From the NCBI GenBank assembly GCA_020152595.1, contig JAIGNY010001448.1, forward strand, positions 632,001-696,000: a DNA stretch of 64,000 bases. The letters run 5' to 3'. The position numbers and the translations under genes were made by a program. The notes under the pieces are model-generated. The model was not told the origin of the DNA and made no database searches. It saw only the letters and a list, made by a program, of their open reading frames with translations. This DNA comes from Chiridota heheva. Taxonomy: Eukaryota; Echinodermata; Holothuroidea; Apodida; Chiridotidae. Below, in pieces: positions 1-11,900 of this stretch (positions within the stretch are counted from its first letter, which is position 1; each line of letters starts with the position of its first letter).

Positions 1-2490
1 TAATATCTATCTCTCCTCCCCCCCCCTCCCCCAATGCCAACATTCAGCCAACCAGCCTTATCAACCTTATCTCTCAACTCCCCTCCCCCTTTATCCTTCT
101 TGGCGATTTCAATGCCCACAACCCTATGTGGGGCTCCAATACCACCACCCCCAGAGGCAAGCTCATCAAAAACACTCTTTGACAGGACAGCCTCTTCTAG
201 CTCAACACTAACTCCCCTCACCTGTACCTGTGTTGGCCTGTCTATCTGTTCCCCCAACCTCTTTGATTTTAGCTGAAAGGTCACTGTTGATCTCTGTGGT
301 AGTGACCATTACCCTCTTCTTATACATTCCATCCTTCAAACCCCCACTGATCCCACCCCAAATTGGAATCTTGAGAAGGCCGACTGGCCCCTTTTCGAAA
401 CCCTCTGCCACTCGCACTTCTCCCTCCATCTCGTCGAGGGTGAGGATCCCATGTTAACTTCAGTAACATTCATATCAACATCACCACCTGCTCTATTCCC
501 AAAACCTCCAAACTCCATAAGCACTCCCAACCCCTGGTTCTCTGATGACTGCAAAACCGCCATCAAGATGAGGAAAAGGGCCCTCAGGAACTTCAAAACT
601 AACCCGACCACCCACAACCTCAACCTCTTTCGCATAAGCCATGCCAAGGTCAGGCACACTATCATGGACAGTAAAACCAACACTAGGAACAACTTCATCT
701 CTTCTCTCATCACCAACACCCCCACTAAGAAGATTTGGAGATTGGTTAAGAGCTTCCACAGCTAGCAATTCTCCCATCTCTCCTGGAATTGTAAACTTCT
801 CACCGCGAAAAAGGACATCGTTAACCACCTCGCCACCTCTTTTAGCAATATCTCGTCCTCGGCCAACTACCCCAATGCTTTCAAAACCAAAAGCTCACGA
901 TGAAGCCCGGAGTATCACCTTTCCTTCCGACAACAACGAGAGCTACAACACCCCTTTCACCCTTTCTGAATTTAACCAAGCCATCCACAATGCTGGCTGC
1001 ACCTCCAAAGGCCCAGATAACATCTCCTACCAGTTCTACCACATCAACACCATCCAAAATAAAACCCTCAGGCTTTGTCTGGGTGCCTACAGGACCTCCC
1101 CAATCACCAGCCTTCATGTTAAAGCCAATGAACCCCCCCTTTGTGCTAAGGTGTAGAAAGCTTAGCCTCTCCTATGTTTTTAGAGTCCTCACCAACACCC
1201 AGAACCCTGTTTACAACCTCATTAGGTACCCCAATTTCTCCACCCGCTTTGATAGGACAAAAACCCTATCCCCTCCCTTTAGCTTACGCACCCTCTTTGA
1301 TAGGACAAAAACCCTATCCCCTCCCTTAAGCTTATGCATGAAATCAGACCTCCTCCATCTCGGCATCAACCCCGCCACTCTTTGCACCTTTTCCTGGCCT
1401 ACTTTTCCTCCCTGGGCCACCCCCTCCCTTCTATCCACCTGGGCCTCTCCACTCATCACATAACCCAAACCACCCTAACCTCTTTATCAATCTCCATAAC
1501 CAAATCAAAGACCAACTCTCAAACTACACCTCCATCTATACTAATGGCTTCAAGGAAGGTGACAAGACAGCAGCTGCTACCGTCATCCAAGACATCACCC
1601 TCAGTGGCAGGCTTTCCGACTCACCGCTTAGCCACTTTTGCCATCTTCTCCGACTCCAAGGCTGTCCTTACTTCTTTTTTCAATCTTAAATGAAATAACT
1701 CCACATCCCACCTCCTCCAACGAAAACTCCTTTCGCCCACTCTCTGCAGGAAAAGTATTCTTTTCTTCTGGATACCCAGCCATGTTGGCATTCCTGGCAA
1801 TGGTAGGGCTGATGCAGCCGCTAAGCTTGCCCTCAAGCTCTCCCTACCCCATTTCCCAAAACCCTTTCTGACATCAAACCGCTTATCGCTTCCCTTGTTT
1901 GTGACCGCTGGCAAACCTCATGGGACTCCCAAATTGATAACAAACTCCACATCATCCAGCCCACCATTCCGATCAAACCCACCATCCATAACCTCTCTTG
2001 TGTCGACAACATTCATATTACTTGCCTTAAAATAAATCACACCCACCTCACTCACTCTCACCTCCTTATTGGCTCCCCCCAACCTCTCTGCAACAATTGC
2101 CATTGCACCCTCACACACAGTCCATCACGTTCTCCTTGCTTTCCCCCTGCACAACTTTCCCAGAGCTTCCCTCGCTCCCCACAACTCAATTGCCAAGTTC
2201 TTCCAGAAAAACCCTTCGGATAAAATTATCTCCTTCTTTCATCTTGCTTCCCTCTACAACCATATTTAGTCCTCCTCTCCCACCCCCTCTTTCTACTTTT
2301 ATTTTTTCTTCACCCATGCACCTCTTCTCTCAATCCCAGCTTTCTGACTTTTAGTTCTCGTACTTCTCTCAATCTCCCCCTGTTTTCTTTCCTTCCTACC
2401 TCTAGAATGATCTAACCTCTCAGGCACAATTTGACCCTCATTGTCGTGGTGCTGTTAAGCCCTCATCCAACAAACAAACATGCATCAATG
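1..2490 (+). mobile_element. I/Nimb-like LINE, decayed, internally deleted
   Basis: This is a C-rich, sense-oriented non-LTR retrotransposon remnant. Frame-shifting pieces read LLGDFNAHNPMWG (apurinic endonuclease, near 95-135), then a reverse-transcriptase start ending near GPDNISYQF (about 1035). That jumps directly to [20 protein letters not shown] (about 1043), so the RT catalytic core is deleted. RNase H pieces follow (SIYTNGFKEG near 1535, IFSDSKA near 1645, SHVGIPGNGRADAA near 1780). The 3' end has GGCACAATTTGACCCTC and a CAAACAAACA tail near 2468-2480. An internal ~56-bp tandem duplication lies at 1225-1336. The 5' end is outside the window. Confidence 0.8.
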
Positions 2491-2551
2491 CTTGCATTTT
2501 ATTTTTAGAGGAATGGGAGAAAGTGGTTAGGTGGGGTTTGCTGTAGTTTGT

Positions 2552-2700
2552 GCCTGCTAATGATAATGATAATATACTTTTATGTAGCGCATTATATCAG
2601 CAGTCTCAATGCACTTTACAAAATAAAATTTCAAAAATACTGCAAAATAATACAAGTTCTAAAAAATAAAGCAAGTTAAAGTACAAAGATACAAACAACA
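2552..2700 (-). mobile_element. CR1/L2-like LINE or SINE 3' tail
   Basis: The minus strand reads GTAAAGTGCATTGAGACTGC, then ATGCGCTACATAAAAG, ending in ATTATCATTATC simple repeat. This is the hallmark 3' end shared by CR1/L2 LINEs and the SINEs they mobilise (AAAGCGCxTTGAG ... GCGCTATATAAA). No coding part remains. Confidence 0.5.
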
Positions 2701-2814
2701 ACAAAAACCTATTAATGATAGCTTTCATTAGTGATTAAAGATTGTCTGTGCAGAATTTTTGTGTGATCCCAAGAACTTATGCAAATTCAGAAATTTTTGA
2801 ATTTATATTTTCAG

Positions 2815-2986
2815 ACAACTACCAAGTGAATCAAAGTTGTTTGCAACTGTGGATAAGGCCTGGAAAGACATCATGCGTAGAACAGAGGATCGCCCCAATG
2901 CCCTGAAGTGTGCAACCATGCCAGGCGTGCTGGAAATACTGCAAACAAGCAATTCAAACCTGGAGAAGATTCAAAGGTGTTTGGAG
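2815..2986 (+). CDS. Dynein HC exon 1 (linker domain)
   Basis: The exon lies between a TTTTCAG acceptor and a GAG|GTAAAA donor. It encodes [16 protein letters not shown] and, further on, [11 protein letters not shown] and LEKIQRCLE. The W-x-x-I-M and N-x-x-L-E-x-I-Q pattern is typical of the dynein linker just before the conserved YLE-x-KR motif in the next exon. The first base completes a codon begun in an exon upstream of the window; the exon ends in phase 0. Confidence 0.9.
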
Positions 2987-5900
2987 GTAAAATGAGAACT
3001 CATTGCAACACATCTCTAAAAAATAAAATAACAGGCAAACTTTTGTGGATACCATTATATTTTTTTTTCATTGAAACAATTTAATTTTGGTATGTAGAAT
3101 ATTATTACATGAATTTAATGACGAATGTTGTCGTAAGTATCCATAGATATTGATATATTAGTCGTAGATGGTAGATCAGACATTACATTGTAATGTGTGG
3201 AAGAAACTTTGTGTCCAATATTTTACGTTTATTGAGGTATCAAATAACTTACGTAAGTATGAAAGTCATCTTTCGAAGTCACAAAAAGATGAAAAAAGAG
3301 TTTTTAACTCTAAGAGGTAATTTAAGATGAACCGTCACTGCTGAAATTTTATTTGCAGTGGTAATGTAATCAATAATTCAAAAGAAAACAGGAAGTGTGC
3401 TGCTCTTTATATTTTAGAGCTGTTTTTTCACCTAAAAGAAGTAGGGAAGGTAGCATATTTCAACTACAGCCCCATAGCAAATTTGTCTTTGGTCTATACC
3501 TGAAAAACATCATCATCTTTAATTACATTTATGTCAGAAAACAAACATTCACTACTTATCATTTTTGCAGGATTACTTGGAAACAAAACGGCTGGTTTTC
3601 CCCAGGTTCTACTTCTTGAGCAATGAAGACCTCTTGGACATTCTCGCTCAGAGCAAGAATCCTGATGCGGTCCAGGTAAGCAGAACCAGAATCTCATTAA
3701 CAACTCCAGAATCTATTATGGAATATTTCTGGCTTATTACATTGACCTATAGACATTCATATAGCTCTGCTTCTTAAAGTGCTGCAGATTGGGTTCTTGT
3801 AGCACTTTATCAGAATCTTGTTTCCTCATCTTATTTCCTCGTTCCTTGTCTTATTTTTGAAGAAGATAATAAATACATCACAAAGTCAGTAGTGTTTTAT
3901 GTTGAGTAAGATGACATCAAATTTATGTTGTTTTTTACATGATTTTTTACAGCCCCATCTTGTGAAATGTTTTGGAAATATCAAAAGTCTTGAGATCGTT
4001 CAGCAGCAGCGCATGCCTCCAACCGTAAGAACAATGATCTCTGCGGAGGGAGAAGCCATTGAGTTGGCCTCGAAGTAAGCTCATTTATGTATGATTTGTG
4101 TAATTATGATCATTTATGTATAATTTGTATAATTATGCTCATTTATGTATAATTTGTGTAATTATGATCATTTATGTATAATTTGTATAATTATGCTCAT
4201 TTATGTAAAATTTGTGTAATTATGATCATTTCTGTATAATTTGTATAATTATGCTCATTTATGTATAATTTGTATAATTATGCTCATTTATGTATAATTT
4301 GTATAATTATGCTCATTTATGTATAATTTGTGTAATTATGCTCATTTATGTATAATTTGTGTAGTTACAGTATGCTCATTTATGTGTAATTTGTGTAATT
4401 ATGCTTATTTATGTATAATTTGTGTAATAATGCTCATTTGTGTATAATTTTTGTCATTTGCTTATTTATGCATAATTTGTGTAATTATGCTCATTTATGC
4501 ATAATTTGTGTAATTATCTTCATTCATGTATAATTTGTGTAAGTATGCTCATTTATGTATCATTTGTATAATTATGCTCATTTATGTAAAATTTGTATAA
4601 TTATGCTCATTTATGTATGATTTGTGTAACACTTGTTACAATCTATGCAGAAGTAATTTACGAAGCATTTTATCAATCAATCAATTAGCATTCTTGTAAA
4701 GCACTGGTATTCATCATTAATGATGCTCAGGGCACTTTACATACAAACAACCAAAGCAGTTAAGTGTTATTAAAAGAGTTCTGGTACAAAAATGTCTTCA
4801 ATCGATTCTTGAAAGAGTAATTATACTCAGCAGATAAAAGCTGTAATTGAAAACAGTTCCAGACTTTAGCAGAGGAAATGCCAAAACAATGGTCTCTAAG
4901 CAGTGGTTGTGTAGATGATTGAAGACCATTCCGTTTAGAAGAGTACAATCAACATATTCAGATACGTACTGTGGGCCACTCTTGTAAAGAGATTTATACA
5001 CAAGCCCTAGTATATATATTTTTTTGTGCTAAATTCTTTTATCTATATGCATCATTAGCAGCTCATTTGGAACTTTGCACAATGCATAGAAATCATTTGG
5101 AGACTGATCTTTTCAATCAGCATTCCAGGGGGTGTTTGGTAAATTTCTGACCAATGCTTCTTTCATCAGCACACAAACCCTCAGCATTTCAGGTTTTTTT
5201 GTTGTTAATTTCACAACACTTAGCTCCATTCAATGCACATTCATTGCATAAGGAAGTAATGTTCATTCTGTGAATATTACTATACTATTGTTCTTTTGGA
5301 CAGGAACCTTAGAGCTAGAGGACCACAAGAGCAATGGCTTGGAAGTGTAGAGTCTGCCATGTTTGATACAGTGAAGAGGTAAGGTCGGATTTTGTCTTAC
5401 AGCAAAAGCTTTCACATCAGTTAAACCTGAGTATTAATTGCCTAGATGGTCACTGGCACAAAAAAGCATGCAATTGCTACTGTCTGCAAGTTTGTAATTT
5501 TAAAACAAGTCAAATTCCTTCCGAGTCAATTTCCAATTTGGAGATGTAACCACATTTCCATGAGGTAGGTCCTTATGTAGATATGTCCCCAGTAGTAGTC
5601 CATCATACTTCAAAGCAGATTTACATTAAAGTCATGATCTTAGACTTTATTCCAAATGATGCACCCATAATCATGTGATTAATGTCTCAATAGACTTCAC
5701 AATATGATATTATTTTGTAGCTTGTTCAATATTACAAAGTGTAGACTCTGTGAAAGTCAGCAGTGCATTGTAGTGGTAGTAGCAGATGGAGAACAAGAAG
5801 GAATTGAAAAGGAACTTTGTGAAACGGATTTTGTGGCAAGTAACTTGTTCTGGTGTCTTAAGGAACTTGTTTTGGGTATTAAGAGTAGGTTATCTTTTAA

Positions 5901-8900
5901 TTGTGAGATGAAAGACACCACATGTGCTGTTAAGGATGAAAGATTTGTTTCTTAATACTTTTTCCTGATAGGCACTTTATCTCGATATTGGAAGGAAGAG
6001 ATCCCAATGAACCATGGAAAAGAACACAGTAATATAAAAATGCATTTTCAGTGTTGAACCCTTTTTTCATGCTGATTTCAGCAGTTTCATTTAATATTTT
6101 TTAGTTTCATATTTTAATCTGGAGCATTCCAGATTCTGTGTTTTTTGTGTTTAATAAAGCCAATGTTCAATGCTTAAGGTGGAAATGTTGATTTCATTTT
6201 GGATATTTCAAAAAGCAATTAACATCTCTAAGTTAGATAATTGACAGCTTTTTCAACCAATCACTGCATGATTTTGCCTAGCAACAAAAACTGTGTAACT
6301 AAGTGAGGCAAAAATCCTATGCGTTACTGGTATCAGGCTTGGAAAAATACAAAAAAGTCACTTGCCAGCCTCTTATACAGCTTGGCGAGTAAATTCGATG
6401 GAACCAGTATTTCCACTCACAAAGTATTTTCAACTACTCGCCAGCACTTTTAACTGAAATATGACAATTTTCGCACAACTAGCATGCCTCTGCATTGCCT
6501 TTTCGTGGGCCTGACTTCATAACCATACATATGGAAAAAACATAGCAAGACTACACCCACGCACAATAAAATAAAGTAGGTGGTTTAAAAACGAATTAAA
6601 TCAACATGCACAAACTTGCTTGGATTTTTTAACATTAATTTCAGGCCTACTGGCAGAAACAAGTAGGCCCCTACGGCAGAAAGTTTACACTCAATGCCTG
6701 TCGCGTCTCCAGCATGGCTCGTATATATACAACTATTGTGTGCATATCTGTACTGTATGTATTACATGGTCCAATATATGTGGCAGCTCAGTGAATTTGT
6801 TTCTGGAATAGTTTGAAAAGTATTCAATGCATAAGTAGAGCTCCAAAGCTTCACCCACTTAAAGAAATAAGATAGCGATAGAGTTAGCGAGTCTAAAACT
6901 TTCCATTTCCGTCAAGCAAAGACATTACTCAGAAGGATATAGCGTTCCCACCCATATTGACACAAACGCATTTCTTGCAAGCTACATGAGCCAATCAGAT
7001 TTATCTGTGTAGCTGGGTCATGCAGTAACTTGCTAAAAATAACGAAATATTGCACAATTTTCCCAGGTACGCCCATTGCCTTCATACCATGCCCTTCACT
7101 GGATGTAAACAGTGTATATGGCTACACACAATAGGTGGTATTTTGGGCAATTAAAGTTGACAGCTATTGGCCAAATTTTGATTTATGTTTTAGATTTTAA
7201 TATAAATATTACTTGTTTTTGTGTGTGTAGAGTCATTTTTTGGTAGAGAAAAAAACACAAGACAGTATTGTATGTAACGCGAAATAAAACAATTTATCAA
7301 AGCAAGATTTTCACTCGCCATGGCTGTATTAAGTGTGGCGAGTAACACAGTGTATTATAATATTTTTACTCGCCTTAATTTTGTTTACTTGCCACAATTT
7401 TTTTTACTCGCCCACGGTGATTAGGCGAGTGATTTTTTCAAGCCTGACTGGTACAGTACAGCTAGCTAGCGGTGCGCAATCATGCAGTCAATGCAATATA
7501 TTACACAAAACAAATTTCTGCACACACATACCAAGTGACAACAAGATGGTGAACAAAAATTGCGCTTATGGGCCAGCTATGAGCTTTGTAAACCCGATTC
7601 TTGTTACCCAGAATGGTTAGCAAATGGTTTTTTGTTATTTCTTTTGCTAAAATCTCTAAAGATCCGGTAAAATGCCATAAATGGATCAAAGCTTGCGGCA
7701 GACCACATAACATCTAAATATCAATGCATAGAGAAGATACACAAATAGAAGATATGAGTTTATCAATTTATTAATGAAGTGTGGTTGTCATGTAATACAT
7801 ATCAGGATGGTTACACACTCCTCTCTAAACACCAAGAGAGATATTTGAAACCTTAAGTAGGTAATTAAAGTTATAAAATAGGGTTAATTTTTAAATGGTT
7901 CCTTTTTTGTGAAAAAATAATCTCCTTTTTTTTTAAATTGGGGATCATCTTTCTTCCAACCCAAGTAAAGTTTTCCGCTTATTTTTGTTCAGCTTTGTGT
8001 TCATGTTTGGTTAATTGACATTTTTACTGATAGTAGAAATGACTTGATATTTATGTTTGCAATTAAAAGTATTACCGCCAATGATTTGTTTCAGTCTTAA
8101 TTTTGGTGGTAAAATTTCTGTTTTTAATGTCAACAAAGTGTTTCTGTGTACATTTTGTGACACTCAGTAATTAATAATGTAGATCTAAAAAATTGCATCA
8201 TACCAAATACTCTTTCCTTATAAGATACTATGGGAGTGCAGCAACCCAGTGGTTGGAGCATTGTTCTGGTACTCAAAAGTTACACTACCAGGATCGAATC
8301 TCAGCCACGGCGGCGCTGTGCTGTTTCCTTGAGCAAGACACTTTATCCCATTTGCTCCTGTTCACTCAGCTGTAAAATGAGTACCAGTTTCAGCCTGGAA
8401 GTTGACCTGTTTCAATGGCGCAACCAGATAAAAGTACCTTACTCCCCCTGGAAGGGATGCCAGTCTATTGCAGATTAACTCCTCAGCAGTGTTGGCACTC
8501 ATTTTACAGATGAGTGGACTGAAGCAAGTACAGTAAAGTGTCTTGCTCAAAGGCACAATGCCCACTCATGACAGGAATTTAACCCGTTACCTTTCGAATA
8601 TGAGCATGACTCCTTAATGGTTAACCACTAAACCACTGCACCTTTATGCAGTATTTTTGGCATAAATATTTGGTTTAGTTTACTATTGATATAATTTTGC
8701 TTCTCTCTACAAATGGGTGGCCATTGTTTAGTACTTCAAATTAGCAGTTCAAATATCCATCCATTCTGACTTGTAGTAGGGATCTAAGCTGTTGACTTGA
8801 TAATAGTATTGTTGGTGTGTTGTGTGTGTGTTGTTAGCCCCATATGAGAGTTTTGCCACTTTCAAAGTATTCTGCATATAATCAGGGATAAGAAATACTT

Positions 8901-11900
8901 TGGTTTAGATAAGAAATGTAGTTATTTTCTTTATCATATCAGATAATTTTGCTCTTTGTATTCATCAGAAACTTGAAGGAAGCAGTTCATCGCTGGGGCC
9001 GGGATCTGGAAGAGTGGGTGTTGTCACATCCTGGTCAAGTCGTTCTCACTGTTGTAAGTGGTAGAAAACTGACTATTCATGAATTATGTGATTAAACAAG
9101 AACTAATTAACCACCAGTCCTTGATGTCATAGAAGAGTTTAAAAGTGTCTTTTCAACTTCTAAAACAGACAAAATTGATATGATTACCACATATTTTTAT
9201 TTTTGCATTATATTTAAAATCCATCATGAAATTTGTTTTCAGGGAATATACCAAGATTTGGTCAGAAATATAATATTTTCATATAGGTAACTTTTTATCC
9301 AGAATAGGCATGATATTTTGAATAAATTTGTCTGTCCAGTGGCATGTTCTGTTATGCTCTGGCTGTCATGGTCATCTACCAACTAGCTCTATCTACAGCT
9401 GCCCGTACTAAGGCGCTGTACTTAATCCCACATAGATTACTTCCCATTTTATATCCTGATAACAGTATACATTAATGAGGTCTTTCTTTCAGGTTCAAAT
9501 CATGTTTAATCGTGATGTAGCAGCGGCTCTAGAGGCAGAGAAGTCGCACTCAGCATTAGTGCATGCCCGTGATGACCTGGTGCAGCGACTGAATACCCTT
9601 GCTGGCCTAGTGGTGAAGCCGCTCTATGTACATCAAAGGCAGAGTGTGGAGGCTTTAATGACCATTGTGGTCCATGCAAGGGACATCATTAATAGTTTGA
9701 TTGAGAGGAAAATTGGCAAGATTGATGACTTTGAGTGGACAAAGTGAGTAAAATAACTTATATTTGTGATAACCTGTTAAAGGACAAACTGTTACCCGAT
9801 AGTGTAAAGCTAAGCAAGTTTGTGTATAGAAGATTAAGTAAATGTTCAGAACCTTTTCGTACCTTTAGAAAGTAAGTAAATGTGCAGAACCTTTTCCTAC
9901 CTTTAGAAAGTAAGTAAGTGTTCGGAACCTTTTCCTGCCTTTAGAAAGTAAGTAAATGTGCAGAACCTTTTCCTACCTTTAGAAAGTAAGTAAGTGTTCA
10001 GAACCTTTTCCTGCCTTTAGAAAGTAAGTAAATGTGCAGAACCTTTTCCTACCTTTAGAAAGTAAGTAAATGTTCAGAACCTTTTCCTACCTTTAGAAAG
10101 TAAGTAAATGTCCAGAAGCTTTTCCTACCTTTAGAAAGTAAGTAAATGTTCAGAACCTTTTCCTACCTTTAGAAAGTAAGTAAATGTTCAGAGCCTTTTC
10201 CTACCTTTAGGAAGTAAGTAAATGTTCAGAACCTTTTCCTACCTTTGGAAAGTAAATAAATGTTTAGAAACTTTTCCTGCCTTTAGAAAGTAAGTAAATG
10301 TTCAGAAACTTTTCCTGCCTTTAGAAAGTAAGTAAATGTGCAGAACCTTTTCCTACCTTTAGAAAATAAGTAAATGTTCAGAGCCTTTTCCTACCTTTAG
10401 AAAGTAAGTAAATGTTCAGAACCTTTTTCTGCCTTTAGAAAGTAAGTAAATGTTCAGAACCTTTTCCTACCTTTAAAAAGTAAATAAATGTTTAGAAACT
10501 TTTCCTACCTTTAGAAAGTAAGTAAATATTCAGAACCTTTTCCTACCTTTGGGGAAAGTAAGTAAATGTTCAGAACCTTTTCCTACCTTTAGAAAGTAAG
10601 TAAATGTTCAGAACCTTTTCCTACTTTAGAAAGTAAGTAAATGTTTAGAACCTTTTCCTACCTTTAGAAAGTAAGTAAATGTTCAGAAACTTTTCCTACC
10701 TTTTAAAAGCTTAGATGTTACTCTCACTGATGTTTTTTTTGACAAGTATAACTGATTTATAAAGGGCAATACCCACACTTTTTTAAACATCAGCAACAAC
10801 AATGAATTATCTTGTAGTTTTCAATCATTTTTAAATGGGTGTATTTTATTATGGAGTCTTAGAAACATAAAAAAAATCCACTCCATTTGGCTTTTCTCTT
10901 CACCTTTTTTGATTTGGAATCATCCTCATCTCTTTCCCATAATACACATATTGGAATTTTTCATATTGTTTTCTGATTTCCATTGATACCCAAAGTTAGT
11001 AAATGTCCTCTATCTAATTAAAGACAATATGAAGTGCCATTTTGCTTGCGCCCTCAACTAAGAAGATGTTTGTGTGGAACTGTATCATGTCATAATGAAA
11101 GAGGTTTAAAGGTTTTATTCTATTTTTCAAATTTTCAGACAACTACGGTATCAGTGGGATGAGCAACATAATACCTGTATGGTGCTTCAAGCAAATGCCT
11201 CATTTGCATATGGCTATGAGTACCTTGGGTGTTCTCAGCGTTTGGTCATCACCCCCCTGACAGATCGATGCTACTTGACATTAACTGGTGCATTAAATCT
11301 TCATCTAGGGGGTTCCCCTGCTGGTCCAGCAGGCACAGGCAAAACAGAAACTGTCAAAGATTTGGCAAAAGCTGTTGGCAAACTGTGCTTGGTCTTCAAC
11401 TGTTCAGAGGGTCTTGATTACAAGGTCAGTGGTTTTTAACCAAATTGCATTGTATTGAAACAATGAAATATAATCATTTTGTATTTAATGTTTAGGTACA
11501 ATTTTGGTGTTCTTGTGATAACTTCAAAATACTTTTACTTTTACATGTATTCACTCCCAAATGAGTGAATAATTATCAATAAAAATATAAATTTTGACCA
11601 GTGAATAATATTATTTGAGTTGAAATGGTACCCACTTTATTTGAAATCTATATAAAATCTTTTGTATGAGTTTACTAAATCACACTTAATTATCACTTTG
11701 ACTTCAATTTTTAATGTATGGAACTAAGTAGGTAAGGTCCTTTCTATTAGAATAAAAACTTAAAAGCAAATTAACATTTTTAAGACGGCCCATTATAATT
11801 TTGCTCAATGCAGTTTCCGCCACTAGAAGTAAAATGTGTTGGGTAATGTAGTTCATATTTAGAATTTGAAAATATACAGCAGTAAATGTATAAAATGTAA

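Noticed and set aside
5704-5955. 83-codon open frame in an intron
   Set aside because: No similarity, no consistent splice borders; conserved dynein exons on both sides join in phase without it.
9825-10705. CRISPR-like regular repeat
   Set aside because: Units are contiguous with no unique spacers, and the DNA is an animal intron.
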